Assembly (NCBI GenBank): GCA_944350425.1
Contig: CALVOX010000002.1
Span: 1 to 64,000, forward strand
Origin: an uncultured Bacilli bacterium
GTDB taxonomy: Bacteria; Bacillota_I; Bacilli_A; RFN20; CAG-826
Direction of reading: 5' to 3'
Length of the DNA: 64,000 bases
Made by a program: the position numbers and the translations under genes. A model generated the notes under the pieces. That model worked only from the letters and a program-made list of their open reading frames with translations. It was not told the origin of the DNA and made no database searches. Numbering within the stretch: position 1 is the first letter of the stretch; each line of letters opens with the position of its first letter. Below, piece by piece: positions 54,533 to 63,531 of this stretch.

Positions 54533-55567
54533 TTAATAAATTTGCTTACCAATGAATATTTCAAATCTTGGCAATGTTAATTCTATAATTCCATACTTAT
54601 CACCGTTTAAAATTCCTCTTCTAATTAACCTTTCACGATAAACTGAATATGTTTTAGAACTAAGTTTAGTTCTACTTATTATCTCATTAGTAGTCAAAGA
54701 ATCTTTATCAAAACAAAATAAGATTTTTTTCTCTCCTTCAGGTAATGATTCCCAAATTTTATCATAGACATAAATACTTAAATAATCGTCTAGTTCTCCA
54801 TATATTTTTCCTATATCATTATATTTTGAAAAGAGTAATCCAGTTACTTGGAAAGCGAAAGCATAACCTTTTGTTAAATTAGCAAGCTTATTTATAGTTT
54901 CAATATCGGTATTAGGAAATATTTTTTGATACTCAAGAGAAATTAACTTTAAATCTAAAGGCTTAAGATTTATTTTTGGAGATCGATATAAAAAAGTTAA
55001 GTTTTTATTATTTTGTAAGGAATAAACGTTTTCGTATAATCCAGTCATTAATAAAAATATTTGGTAATCGTCTCGTAAGAACGATTGAAAATCATGAATA
55101 AAAGCTTTAATAAAATTATTGTTAGAAACTTCATCAATAGTTAGTAAAACCTTTTTATTATTTTTTCGAGCAACTTTTAAAAGTTTTTCAACGACTGTTT
55201 TTATATTTGAAACAGGTTCTTTTCCTTTAATAGTTAATCCAAACCCTTTAAAAGATATTGAAAAAGAAGCTTCTAGAAAAAAATTCTTTAACGATTTATC
55301 TTCATATAATCCAGCTGCAATTTGTGAAAGTATTTCTCTATTTGGATTTATATCAATAATAATCCGCGATGAATTTTTTTGTATCATTTTTGATACTTTT
55401 GTTAGAAGTACTGTTTTTCCAGATCCTCTAACTCCACTAATAATATAGATATGAGATGAAGGAAAATCTAAAGAAAAGTCACTTTCAATTTTCTTAGCTA
55501 TTTCGTGTCTTTCAATATAATTTGATGGCAATTGCCCAAAAGTTAAAGAGAAACCGTTGTTATCCAT
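54533..55567 (-). CDS. AAA/STAND-type ATPase with C-terminal winged helix
   Basis: 344 residues. Walker A is SGVRGSGKTVLLTK (~41-54) and Walker B VLLTIDEVSN (~160-169), with sensor-like LLMTGLYENV. A lid region and a C-terminal helix-turn-helix (NEIISRTKLSSKTYSVYRERLIRRGIL) complete it. This matches the archaeal-type ATP-binding/orc-like group of small STAND ATPases, whose targets are often unknown. No membrane segment. GAGGG lies before the ATG. Directly upstream are three perfect 9-bp tandem repeats (55586-55612), possibly its own binding site. Confidence 0.75.
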   Translation of the reverse strand: MDNNGFSLTFGQLPSNYIERHEIAKKIESDFSLDFPSSHIYIISGVRGSGKTVLLTKVSKMIQKNSSRIIIDINPNREILSQIAAGLYEDKSLKNFFLEASFSISFKGFGLTIKGKEPVSNIKTVVEKLLKVARKNNKKVLLTIDEVSNNNFIKAFIHDFQSFLRDDYQIFLLMTGLYENVYSLQNNKNLTFLYRSPKINLKPLDLKLISLEYQKIFPNTDIETINKLANLTKGYAFAFQVTGLLFSKYNDIGKIYGELDDYLSIYVYDKIWESLPEGEKKILFCFDKDSLTTNEIISRTKLSSKTYSVYRERLIRRGILNGDKYGIIELTLPRFEIFIGKQIY

Positions 55568-55585
55568 ATCATTTTAACCCTCTTT

Positions 55586-55612
55586 TTTGTTAGGTTTGTT
55601 AGATTTGTTAGA
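55586..55612 (-). repeat. Three tandem 9-bp repeats in the ATPase leader
   Basis: TTTGTTAG(G/A) repeats three times without gap (55586-55594, 55595-55603, 55604-55612). In gene orientation this is three YCTAACAAA units lying between the -10 region and the Shine-Dalgarno of the ATPase. Likely an operator array. Confidence 0.65.
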
Positions 55613-55662
55613 ATTATTGTATATTATAATTTAAAATTATTCAATTAAAAAAAGCTTAAAAA

Positions 55663-56385
55663 TTAACGTTGAGCAAGTTTCTTAGCTTCTTTATGTTCTT
55701 TTTTGCCTTCATATTTATCGGCTTTCTTTTTAGAAGATTCATAAGCTTCTTTTGGTAAAACATCTTTACTTATTTTTTCCATAATCGAATCTGCAATAAG
55801 TTTAGAAGTTTCACTTTCAACATAAAGTCTAAGAGCAATATAGGCTAAATTAAGATTTTCTTCTTTAGTATTATTTTTAACTTGACTATTACTTTCTTCA
55901 CTTCTTTCTTTATTTCTTTCTTTTCTAGCATTAACTTTTCTTTTATCTTTATCAATTGTATCAAGTCTTACTTTAACTCGATGTGTTTCGTTTTTAAGAA
56001 CTTCGTCATGCATTTCTTTGAAGAAGTTATAAAGTTTTTGTTTATCTAAAGTTACTTCTTTATCTAGTTCAATTAAAGTTGCTAAATCTCTCATTGAACA
56101 AGAAGTTTTAAGTAATGAGATTGCAAGAAAATAAGCAATATGATCTTTATCATATTTCTTATTTTCTGGAGAAGCGACTATTTTAGCTTTTACATAGTTA
56201 TTAACCATAAAAGGTGTAATAATTGTTTTATCTTTAGCAATAGGAGATAAAGCTCCTTCAATATAAGAAACTACTTGTTCCATATATAAAGGAATTTGTG
56301 AAAGTTCCTTATAATCTGGTAACTTAAAATTTTCTAAAATTTGTATATATTCTTTTAATTCAGTTAAACTATCTTTTTCTTCCAT
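55663..56385 (-). CDS. DUF1836 protein
   Basis: 240 residues. The N-terminal ~130 match DUF1836 (LPDYKELSQIPLYMEQVVSYIE, ITPFMVNNYVKAKIV, KYDKDHIAYFLAISLLK), a helical, wHTH-like domain of Firmicutes with no proven role, suspected to bind DNA. The rest is an acidic/basic, Lys-rich tail (EGKKEHKEAKKLAQR). Its promoter region overlaps the large palindrome at 56406-56467, which shares a motif with the TetR promoter. Confidence 0.8.
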   Translation of the reverse strand: MEEKDSLTELKEYIQILENFKLPDYKELSQIPLYMEQVVSYIEGALSPIAKDKTIITPFMVNNYVKAKIVASPENKKYDKDHIAYFLAISLLKTSCSMRDLATLIELDKEVTLDKQKLYNFFKEMHDEVLKNETHRVKVRLDTIDKDKRKVNARKERNKERSEESNSQVKNNTKEENLNLAYIALRLYVESETSKLIADSIMEKISKDVLPKEAYESSKKKADKYEGKKEHKEAKKLAQR

Positions 56386-56405
56386 AACAAAAATATAATA
56401 TCATA

Positions 56406-56467
56406 AATTTTAAGTATCTAGTATTAAATATTAATTAAGAATTAATATAAACTAGATACTTAAAATT
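56406..56467. repeat. 62-bp near-perfect palindrome with TAGATACTT elements
   Basis: 17-base arms (56406-56422 and 56451-56467) are perfectly complementary. Within the 28-base centre ATATTAATT-AAG-AATTAATAT forms a second 9-bp hairpin. Each arm contains TAGATACTT (56453-56461; reverse at 56412-56420), one base off the TAGACACTT pair in the TetR promoter. It lies after the epimerase gene and before DUF1836. No T-tract follows, so it is an operator or cruciform rather than a simple terminator. Confidence 0.7.
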
Positions 56468-56476
56468 AGTTACTAG

Positions 56477-57577
56477 TTAGTTTAACATCTTCTTTTTGGA
56501 TTTAAATACCTTTAAATAGTAAATTGTATCTTTTAATGTATCGTATAAATCTCTTGGGTTATAATTTAAGAATTTAGTAGCTTTATCATGAGAGAATTTA
56601 TCATTAACATTTAAGGTATATAAAGCATAGCTTGTAAATAAAGCTTTTTGTTTTTTCTTTTTCGCAATAAATGTCGCTAAAGGTATGAAGATTGATACGA
56701 ATTTAGTTGATAAAATAGGTACTTTTCTATGTTTAGTAAGTTTATTAATCATATTAAAGAGTTCTTTAATTTCATAATGTCTATTAGAAAGAATATAAGA
56801 TTCTCCTATTTTACCTAAAGTTAAAGCAGATATTGTCGCTTCAGATACATCTCTAACATCAACAAAATCATATCCACCTTTTACTCCGGCATGCATCTTA
56901 TTATCAACGTAATCATTAATTAATTTTACTAAATGATTTGATTCATCTAAAAAGTATGGACCAATTATTCCACTAGGTTGAAGTATAATTGCTTTTAATC
57001 CTTCGTTTTTAATTAACGATAATATTTTATTTGACGCAATAGCTTTTGTTTTAGCATAAGCTCCAACTACTTTATTTTCATCATAAAATTCTTCTTCTTT
57101 AATTACTTCATAACGATCATTAAAACTTAAAGCATGAACACTACTTACATAAATCATTCTATCAACATTATACTTAATACAAAGTTTAGCAATATTAATT
57201 GTTCCATTAACATTTGTATCATATAAGTTAGGATCAATATCATTCGCAATTGAGACAATTGCAGCAGTATGAATTAAATAAACATTCTCATATTTAGTCT
57301 TATCTATTTTAGAAAATAAAGATTCGATTAAACTATCTTTATCTCTTACATCACCAAATACATAATGAATATTTTTAAAATCATTTAAATATTCATCACT
57401 ATTTTTAAATGATGGTAAAACTAATCCATATACTTCATATTTATTTATATATTCTTCTTTAGTTGATAAATATTTAATTATCGTATTACCTAAATGACCG
57501 TTAGCACCAGTTAATAAAATTAAAGATTTTTTATTATTACTACTTGATAAAGATGATATTTTATTAAATAACTTCAT
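56477..57577 (-). CDS. NAD-dependent epimerase/dehydrogenase (extended SDR)
   Basis: 366 residues of the extended short-chain dehydrogenase type. The NAD(P)-binding motif is LTGANGHLGNTI, the conserved Asp is in FGDVRDKDS, the active-site Ser lies in IYVSSVHAL, and Tyr-x3-Lys in GAYAKTKAIA. The following GIIGPYF and FVDVRDVSEATI stretches resemble dihydroflavonol-reductase/3-beta-HSD-like SDRs more than sugar epimerases. Substrate unknown. A strong AAGGAGG lies before the ATG. Divergent from the TetR gene, which probably controls it. Confidence 0.8.
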   Translation of the reverse strand: MKLFNKISSLSSSNNKKSLILLTGANGHLGNTIIKYLSTKEEYINKYEVYGLVLPSFKNSDEYLNDFKNIHYVFGDVRDKDSLIESLFSKIDKTKYENVYLIHTAAIVSIANDIDPNLYDTNVNGTINIAKLCIKYNVDRMIYVSSVHALSFNDRYEVIKEEEFYDENKVVGAYAKTKAIASNKILSLIKNEGLKAIILQPSGIIGPYFLDESNHLVKLINDYVDNKMHAGVKGGYDFVDVRDVSEATISALTLGKIGESYILSNRHYEIKELFNMINKLTKHRKVPILSTKFVSIFIPLATFIAKKKKQKALFTSYALYTLNVNDKFSHDKATKFLNYNPRDLYDTLKDTIYYLKVFKSKKKMLN

Positions 57578-57905
57578 ATTTAATCTTACCTCCTTATACT
57601 AAAATTTTAACTAATTATTTATTTAATAAAATAATCAATTAAATACTTAAAAGTATTAATATTAAACATTGATTTACACTTTGTTGATAATTTAAATATA
57701 TTAAGTAAATAATGTTAAATATTGATGAATAATTATTAATACTTTTTATTAAATTAATTATATTTATAACTATAATTATAAATACTAGACACTTAATTAA
57801 GATTCTTAATAGTATTAAAATATTGTTAAGTTATTAAACACTTTAATTACAAGTGTCTAATAATGATATAATTAATTTAATAATATAAAAATAAAGGTGA
57901 AATAT
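57578..57905. promoter_or_regulatory. Divergent promoter region with inverted TetR-site candidates
   Basis: This region lies between the epimerase (-) and TetR (+) genes. TAGACACTT (57786-57794) and its inverse AAGTGTCTA (57851-57859) both sit in a TTAATTA-rich context. The second copy lies 7 bases before a TATAAT -10 (57867-57872) of the TetR gene. A smaller palindrome AATACTT-AA-AAGTATT lies near 57642-57657. The same 9-mer, with one change, recurs in the palindrome at 56406-56467. Confidence 0.5.
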
Positions 57906-58529
57906 ATGCCAGAGATTAAAGATAAAGGAAATGAGATAAAAGTTAAAAGAAAGAAAAAAGAAGATCAAAGAAGTATTTTAACTAAAAGATTAATTAAAGA
58001 ATCTTTTGCTAAACTTTTAAAAGATTATCCATCTGATAAAATAAGCGTATCCAAACTATGTGAAAAAGCTGAAATTAATCGTGGAACATTCTATCTTTAT
58101 TATAAGGATATATATGATTTAAGGTATAGGATGGCTAATGATTATTTAGAAGATGTTAAAGCATCTATTTTTACATTACTAAATAAAAAGAATACTACTT
58201 CTACTTTAGCTGATCATGAAATGATACTAGAGTTATTAAATTATCTATACGAGAATAAACTTTTTACTAGTGCATTACTTGGCAATAACTTTGATAAACG
58301 ATTAGTCGATGAAATATCAAATATTGGTAAATCAATCGTCTTATTAATCTATCCTAATGTCTTTAAAAATAAAGAACCAGAAGAATACGATAATTATTAT
58401 CTTTATGTTTCTAGTGGTTCTATTGCATTAATTATTAGATGGGTTAGAAATAACTATAAAGAATCTATTGAATCTTTAGCTACTACATTAGAAAGATTAA
58501 TCTCTTCTACTATGACTTATTTCAAATAA
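57906..58529 (+). CDS. TetR/AcrR family transcriptional regulator
   Basis: 207 residues. A Lys-rich N-terminus (~1-25) is followed by the TetR helix-turn-helix: LIKESFAKLLKDYPSDKISVSKLCEKAEINRGTFYLYYKD, split as ISVSKLCEKAEI and NRGTFYLYYK. The C-terminal ligand domain is all-helical (GSIALIIRWVRNNYKES). The start is the ATG with AAAGGTG before it; an in-frame GTG overlaps that site. It probably represses itself and the divergent epimerase. Confidence 0.87.
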   Translation: MPEIKDKGNEIKVKRKKKEDQRSILTKRLIKESFAKLLKDYPSDKISVSKLCEKAEINRGTFYLYYKDIYDLRYRMANDYLEDVKASIFTLLNKKNTTSTLADHEMILELLNYLYENKLFTSALLGNNFDKRLVDEISNIGKSIVLLIYPNVFKNKEPEEYDNYYLYVSSGSIALIIRWVRNNYKESIESLATTLERLISSTMTYFK

Positions 58530-58551
58530 TATATAAATATAAATACTAATA

Positions 58552-58585
58552 AAGAGGTACCTATATCTTCTTAGGTACCTCTTTA
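58552..58585. terminator. Bidirectional terminator between TetR and TrkA genes
   Basis: AAAGAGGTACCTA (58552-58564) pairs perfectly with TAGGTACCTCTTT (58573-58585) around 8 bases, with T/A-rich flanks. It lies between two convergent genes and could end both transcripts. Confidence 0.65.
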
Positions 58586-58622
58586 GTTATTTAAAAGATT
58601 TATTAATTATTATTATTTTATT

Positions 58623-59291
58623 TTAATTTTGGCTAGCAAATAAAGCTTCTAAATCAGAATAATTTGCATCATTTGAAAAGAACATAATTCTATCTCCAGG
58701 GAAGATAATCGTTTCACCATTTGGAACAATTAAATCTTCACCATGATAAATAGCAATCATTAAAGTTGATTTAGGGAATTTAAGTTCTTTAACTTTCTTT
58801 CCAGAAGCATTTGAATTTTCACTACAAACAAGTTGAACGATTGAATGTCCGCCTTTGGATAGTTTCATTAATGTTAAGAATGATTTCATCGACATTTCTT
58901 CAACAACAATATGGCCAATAATATCTGCTTGGTTAATAGCGGCATCAACCCCGTTACTTAAAGTAAATAACCAAGCATTAGAAGGATCGTTAACTCTTGC
59001 GACAACTCTAGGAGCTTGGAATTCAAATTTAGCAATAGTTGAACAAACTAGATTTACTTCGTCTTTACCAGAAACACAAGCTACAACATCAGCTTTTTCA
59101 ATATTTTCATTTTGTAAAATATTAGGATCAGCTGCATTTCCATATCTTACGTGTTCTTCACCAAATTTTTTACCAAGTCTAACAATATTTTCTCGATTAT
59201 TATCAATAATTACAAAGTCACAGTTATTTTTCTTAAGAAGGTCAGCCATGTAAGTTCCAATTTGACCTCCGCCAATAATTACTACATACAT
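58623..59291 (-). CDS. TrkA/KtrA-type RCK potassium-regulatory subunit (second)
   Basis: 222 residues: an RCK N-lobe (Rossmann GGGQIGTYMADLL, acidic end FVIIDNN) and a C-lobe (~140-222, FPKSTLMIAIYHGEDLIVPNGETII). Such proteins sit on the cytoplasmic face of Trk/Ktr K+ channels and gate them by nucleotide binding. Length fits one RCK unit, like KtrA. It is the third gene of a run with a P-type ATPase and another TrkA-like protein; no channel is encoded nearby. Confidence 0.87.
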   Translation of the reverse strand: MYVVIIGGGQIGTYMADLLKKNNCDFVIIDNNRENIVRLGKKFGEEHVRYGNAADPNILQNENIEKADVVACVSGKDEVNLVCSTIAKFEFQAPRVVARVNDPSNAWLFTLSNGVDAAINQADIIGHIVVEEMSMKSFLTLMKLSKGGHSIVQLVCSENSNASGKKVKELKFPKSTLMIAIYHGEDLIVPNGETIIFPGDRIMFFSNDANYSDLEALFASQN

Positions 59292-59312
59292 TATAAAGTT
59301 CCTCCTTCTTAA

Positions 59313-59960
59313 TTAAACTCCAAGAGTAATCTTAAGTTTACGCTTATCACTAGTTTTGATAACAAAATATAAGATATCTCCGGTTTGAATTTCGTCCTCA
59401 TCATTAGGGATAAAAGATGTATTATTTCTAACAATATCGATTAATTTAAACTCATCGCAGTTAATTTCTTTTACAAGCATTCCTTCAACATTTGGTGTAG
59501 CTAAAATTCTAACAATTTCAGTTGATGCGTCTCCACCAATTAAACTTAAAGAATCAAACATTGAGAAAGATAAAAGTTCAATTGCTCTACCTACTCCAAA
59601 TCCAGTTGTAGAAATAACTTTAATTCCTAAAGATTCAAAAATCTTTGCTTTACGAGGATTATAAAGTCTAGCAACAACATGTTTAACATAATAAACATCT
59701 TTTGCAATTTTAGCAGTTAAAGCATTAATTTCATCATTTGCAGTTGCTGCTACTAAAGCATCTGCATATTCAATTTCAGCATCAAGTAAAGTTTTTTTAT
59801 CAAAAGCATTACCAACAACTAAGTTGCCGTTAAAATCAACTCCAAGACGGTAGAATGCTTCTTTATTTTGGTCAATTACTGAAATTGTATGACCTTTTTT
59901 ATAAAGTTCTAGAGCTAAAGCACTACCTAGTTTTCCGCATCCAACAATTATTATTTTCAT
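59313..59960 (-). CDS. TrkA/KtrA-type RCK potassium-regulatory subunit (first)
   Basis: 215 residues with the same design as its downstream neighbour but clearly divergent: GCGKLGSALALEL, SVIDQNKEAF, and a C-lobe IRILATPNVEGMLVKEINC followed by GDILYFVIK. The two could form a heteromeric RCK ring. It begins one base after the ATPase stop, so translation is coupled. The glycine motif and acidic residue for NAD(H)/ATP-type binding are intact. Confidence 0.87.
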   Translation of the reverse strand: MKIIIVGCGKLGSALALELYKKGHTISVIDQNKEAFYRLGVDFNGNLVVGNAFDKKTLLDAEIEYADALVAATANDEINALTAKIAKDVYYVKHVVARLYNPRKAKIFESLGIKVISTTGFGVGRAIELLSFSMFDSLSLIGGDASTEIVRILATPNVEGMLVKEINCDEFKLIDIVRNNTSFIPNDEDEIQTGDILYFVIKTSDKRKLKITLGV

Positions 59961-59961
59961 T

Positions 59962-62877
59962 TTATAAACCAGCTCCTTCTTTTAATTTTAAATTATTTTT
60001 TCTTTTTCTTTTAATGTATTTTCTTAATTCCCCAGTGAATAAGCAAATAAATGGGAAAGTAAGCATAATTAACCAAATTTTCCAATCAAGAACCATATTA
60101 GTTTCTAAAACAACTGTATTTAAGACTGGAATAAAGATTGCACAAGCTAAGAGGACTATTTCAAAGATGATACCATAATTAATTTCTTTATTAGTAAAGA
60201 AGCCTAAAGAGAAAATCGATTCATCTTTACTTCTCATAGCAAATACAGCGCCCACTTGACATAAAACGATTGAAATTAAGGTAACACTAGTTGCGCTCAT
60301 CCAAATTTCTTTATGGTCAACTTGATTAAATAAAGTAAATGGTAAGCCTAAATCAATTGAAATGAATAAGTTAAACAAGAAATAGGCCGCACAAGAAAGA
60401 ATTGAAGTTTGAATACCATAGAAAATAACATCACCAAATAATGATTTATTCATTAAGTGGTCACTAAGTTTTCTAGGAGGTTCATTCATAACATTCTTTG
60501 AAGGCTTTTCACAACCTAAGCCAATAGCAGGGAGCATATCAGTACCAATATCAACAAGCAAAATCTCTAAAATAGTTAACATTTGCGGAACAAAATTTAA
60601 TGTTAATAAAGGTAATAAGAATGGGACTGCTTCTGGAATATTTGAATTGAAAATATAAGTGATAAACTTACGAATATTAGCAAAGATTGCTCTACCTTCT
60701 TCGATTGCACGAACAATTGAAGCAAAATTATCATCCGTTAAAATCATATCAGCCGCATCTTTTGCAACATCAGTTCCAGCAATACCCATTGCAACACCAA
60801 TATCAGCTTTCTTTAAAGCTGGAGCATCATTAACACCATCTCCAGTAACTGCGACGATTTCGCCAAGCTCTTGTAAACAAGAAACGATACGATATTTTTG
60901 TTCTGGAGCCATACGAGCAAAAATAATTTCGCCTTTAAGATAAGTTTTAAGCGTTTCATCATCGATTTGGTTTAATTCGCTACCGGAAACTATTTTTACA
61001 TTATCATCTTTTACAATACCAATTTTTTTAGCAATAGCAAGAGCTGTTAAAGAGTAATCACCAGTAATCATAATAACTTTAATTCCAGCATTATGACATT
61101 TTGCAATTGCTTCTTTAATTCCATCTCTAGGTGGATCTTGCATTGCTTCTAAACCGATAAAGACTAGATTAGTTTCGATATTTTGTGGAGTATATTCACT
61201 TAAAGCAATAGGAAGATTATCGTCTTTTTTAAGTAATCTAAAAGCCATGCCTAAAACTCTAAGACCATCTTTAGCATAAGTATCGTTTTGATTCATTATT
61301 TTGTTATAGTCTTCATTAGTTAGTTCTCTAACTTTTCCGTTTTCAAAGACAAATTTAGATTTATCCAAAACTTCTTTTGGAGAACCTTTAATAAAGGCGA
61401 TTCTTTGAGCACCATCATAACTTTTTTCAAGTTGATGAATAGTAGACATCATTTTTCTAACACTATCAAAAGGAAGTTCTTTAATTCTTGGAGTAATTCG
61501 AAGCTGATTAGAAGCATTAAGTAATCCTTTTTCACTAACTACACCTAAACAAGCTTCAGTTGGATCACCTAAAACGATAAATTTATTAGGTTTATGTTCG
61601 TCTTCTACTATTTTTGCATTAGAACAAAGTGCACCAGCCATGAGTAAAAATTTTAAATCTTTATTATTTAAGGCTGTTTGTTTAACGTTATTTTTATCTA
61701 AGATTTCTCCTTTAAAAGAATATCCATTTCCAGTTACGTTATAAACTCGATTAATTAGATATAAAGATTTAACAGTCATCTCGTTTTTAGTTAATGTACC
61801 GGTTTTATCGCTACAAATAACCGAAGTTGAACCAAGTGTTTCAGCACTGGATAAATTTTTAACTAAAGCTCCTTCTTTGGCTAAGCGTTGCACAGCTTTA
61901 GCTAAAGATAAAGATACAGTAGGAGAAAGTCCCTCTGGAATAAAAGCAACAATCATACCTAAAGCAATAACGAATTGGTTTAAATATAAACTTGGTTTAT
62001 CAAATCCTTGATCTAAACCAGAAATAACTATGCCTAAAATAAATACTACTAAACCAATCATTGTTGCAATTAAAGCAATTGTTTTAGTAACTTTTTCAAT
62101 TTCTAGTTCTAATGGTGATTTCTTTTCTTCAATGTTTTCCATTAAAGAGGCGATCTTGCCAAATTCAGTATTCATTCCTGTTCCAAAAACTACCGCTCTA
62201 GCACTTCCTGTTGCAACACTAGTTCCAGCAAAAGCAATATTTTTAGCTCTAATTGATGTTTCAGGCATTTCTTTAAGCGCCTCATATGTTTTTCTTACTG
62301 GAGTAGGTTCGCCATCTAAAGAAGATTGGTTAGTTGTAAAATCAGATGCACTAATAATTCTTGCATCAGCACTAATATTATCGCCTTCATTTAAAATGAT
62401 AATATCACCTGGCACTAAATCACTAGCTTCAATTTGCTTTTCTTTTCCTTCCCTAATTACTCTAGCATATGAAGGAAGCATTTTAGATAAAGCTTCAGTT
62501 GATTTATTCGCCTTAAATTGTTGAATAAAAGAGAATACACCATTAATAATATTAATTAAAAATATTGCTATACCTAAATATAACATTCCTGGATCATGAA
62601 GTACTCCAATTGAAGAAGGTGTTTCTTCAGCAATAAAACAAGAAATAATTGAAATTGTTCCACTTATCCAAAGAAGTATTGCCATTAAAGAAACAAAGTT
62701 TTTAAAGAATAAGACTAAAGGATTAACTTTCTTCTTCTCTTTTAAAACATTTTTACCATATTTTTCTAATCTAATTTTAGCTTCTTCATCATTTAAACCA
62801 TGTGAGGAAGTATTTTCTAATTCATACATCTTTCTTGAATTAGCTTTATATATTGATTCCAAATCTATTTTTTCCAT
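59962..62877 (-). CDS. P-type cation ATPase, Na+/K+-ATPase-like (type IIC)
   Basis: 971-residue pump with ~10 TM helices. The phosphorylated Asp357 is in CSDKTGTLT. Hinge and P-domain motifs are MITGDYSLTA and VTGDGVNDAPAL. Helix 4 has FIPEGLSP (~312-319). Helix 5 SNIPEAVPFLL and helix 6 LVDIGTDMLPAIGL match the ion-site residues of Na+,K+/H+,K+-ATPases (SNIPE, DxGTD), not SERCA. The A-domain loop is LDGEP where TGES is usual, an odd change that keeps the Glu. Followed directly by two TrkA-like genes, which points to K+/Na+ balance. Confidence 0.88.
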   Translation of the reverse strand: MEKIDLESIYKANSRKMYELENTSSHGLNDEEAKIRLEKYGKNVLKEKKKVNPLVLFFKNFVSLMAILLWISGTISIISCFIAEETPSSIGVLHDPGMLYLGIAIFLINIINGVFSFIQQFKANKSTEALSKMLPSYARVIREGKEKQIEASDLVPGDIIILNEGDNISADARIISASDFTTNQSSLDGEPTPVRKTYEALKEMPETSIRAKNIAFAGTSVATGSARAVVFGTGMNTEFGKIASLMENIEEKKSPLELEIEKVTKTIALIATMIGLVVFILGIVISGLDQGFDKPSLYLNQFVIALGMIVAFIPEGLSPTVSLSLAKAVQRLAKEGALVKNLSSAETLGSTSVICSDKTGTLTKNEMTVKSLYLINRVYNVTGNGYSFKGEILDKNNVKQTALNNKDLKFLLMAGALCSNAKIVEDEHKPNKFIVLGDPTEACLGVVSEKGLLNASNQLRITPRIKELPFDSVRKMMSTIHQLEKSYDGAQRIAFIKGSPKEVLDKSKFVFENGKVRELTNEDYNKIMNQNDTYAKDGLRVLGMAFRLLKKDDNLPIALSEYTPQNIETNLVFIGLEAMQDPPRDGIKEAIAKCHNAGIKVIMITGDYSLTALAIAKKIGIVKDDNVKIVSGSELNQIDDETLKTYLKGEIIFARMAPEQKYRIVSCLQELGEIVAVTGDGVNDAPALKKADIGVAMGIAGTDVAKDAADMILTDDNFASIVRAIEEGRAIFANIRKFITYIFNSNIPEAVPFLLPLLTLNFVPQMLTILEILLVDIGTDMLPAIGLGCEKPSKNVMNEPPRKLSDHLMNKSLFGDVIFYGIQTSILSCAAYFLFNLFISIDLGLPFTLFNQVDHKEIWMSATSVTLISIVLCQVGAVFAMRSKDESIFSLGFFTNKEINYGIIFEIVLLACAIFIPVLNTVVLETNMVLDWKIWLIMLTFPFICLFTGELRKYIKRKRKNNLKLKEGAGL

Positions 62878-63020
62878 AAAATAATTTTTAAAAAATAACT
62901 ATTAAATTCTAACACTAAGCAAAACGTAATGGTATAAAAATCGTAGCTAAAATAGATTAACCTAGAAGCAAAGTAATGATTAAGTTAGATAAAAAATAAT
63001 TTTAGAAAAATTAAATAAGC

Positions 63021-63503
63021 TTAATCACTAATATAATGTTTAGATAAATCTTCTGGATAATTATAAGATTCCCCATGAATAAAAAGATATCTTATAACTT
63101 CTACAAAATTTATATCACCGATATAAGTATAATAGGCGTTAGACATTCCTCCATCTGTGTAAGTTGTAAAACGATCAATATGTCCGTTAGGCCAGATAAA
63201 TCTAATGTCATAATATAAACGAGAATCATTATCAATATATTCGTTAGTAAAATCTTCTTCTTTTAATTCTTCAAACTTAGATGTAAATTCCTCATAAGGT
63301 ACAAGATGATAGAAATATAATGAATCATAAGGGGAAGAACAATCAACAAACCATGGTTTTCCTTCATCAGCAAAATTAAAGTCTTCAAATGGATCATTAT
63401 GTTCTAAAACTGTAAGACATTCATTACATCTGCTATCTTGATTACAAGAAGTTAAAATTAATATTGATGAGAACAAAATAGTTAATACCTTTAATAATTT
63501 CAT
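63021..63503 (-). CDS. Hypothetical lipoprotein (paralogue of the next)
   Basis: 160 residues with a lipoprotein signal ending in LTSC (Cys20) and a second Cys pair soon after (SRCNECL). The mature domain has HNDPFEDFNFADEGKPWFV, EEFTSKFEELKEEDF and YIGDINFVEVIRYLF. No named family. The frameshifted gene upstream is clearly homologous along its length, so this is a tandem duplication. Confidence 0.7.
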   Translation of the reverse strand: MKLLKVLTILFSSILILTSCNQDSRCNECLTVLEHNDPFEDFNFADEGKPWFVDCSSPYDSLYFYHLVPYEEFTSKFEELKEEDFTNEYIDNDSRLYYDIRFIWPNGHIDRFTTYTDGGMSNAYYTYIGDINFVEVIRYLFIHGESYNYPEDLSKHYISD

Positions 63504-63531
63504 AATAAATACTCCATTACTTATCGTTTAT

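Noticed and set aside
55586-55612. Short repeats taken as a CRISPR array
   Set aside because: Units are 9 bp with no spacers and there are no cas genes.
62030-62524. 164-residue + strand frame opposite the P-type ATPase
   Set aside because: It lies wholly antisense to a clear ATPase, has no ribosome site and no recognisable domain: a shadow of codon bias.
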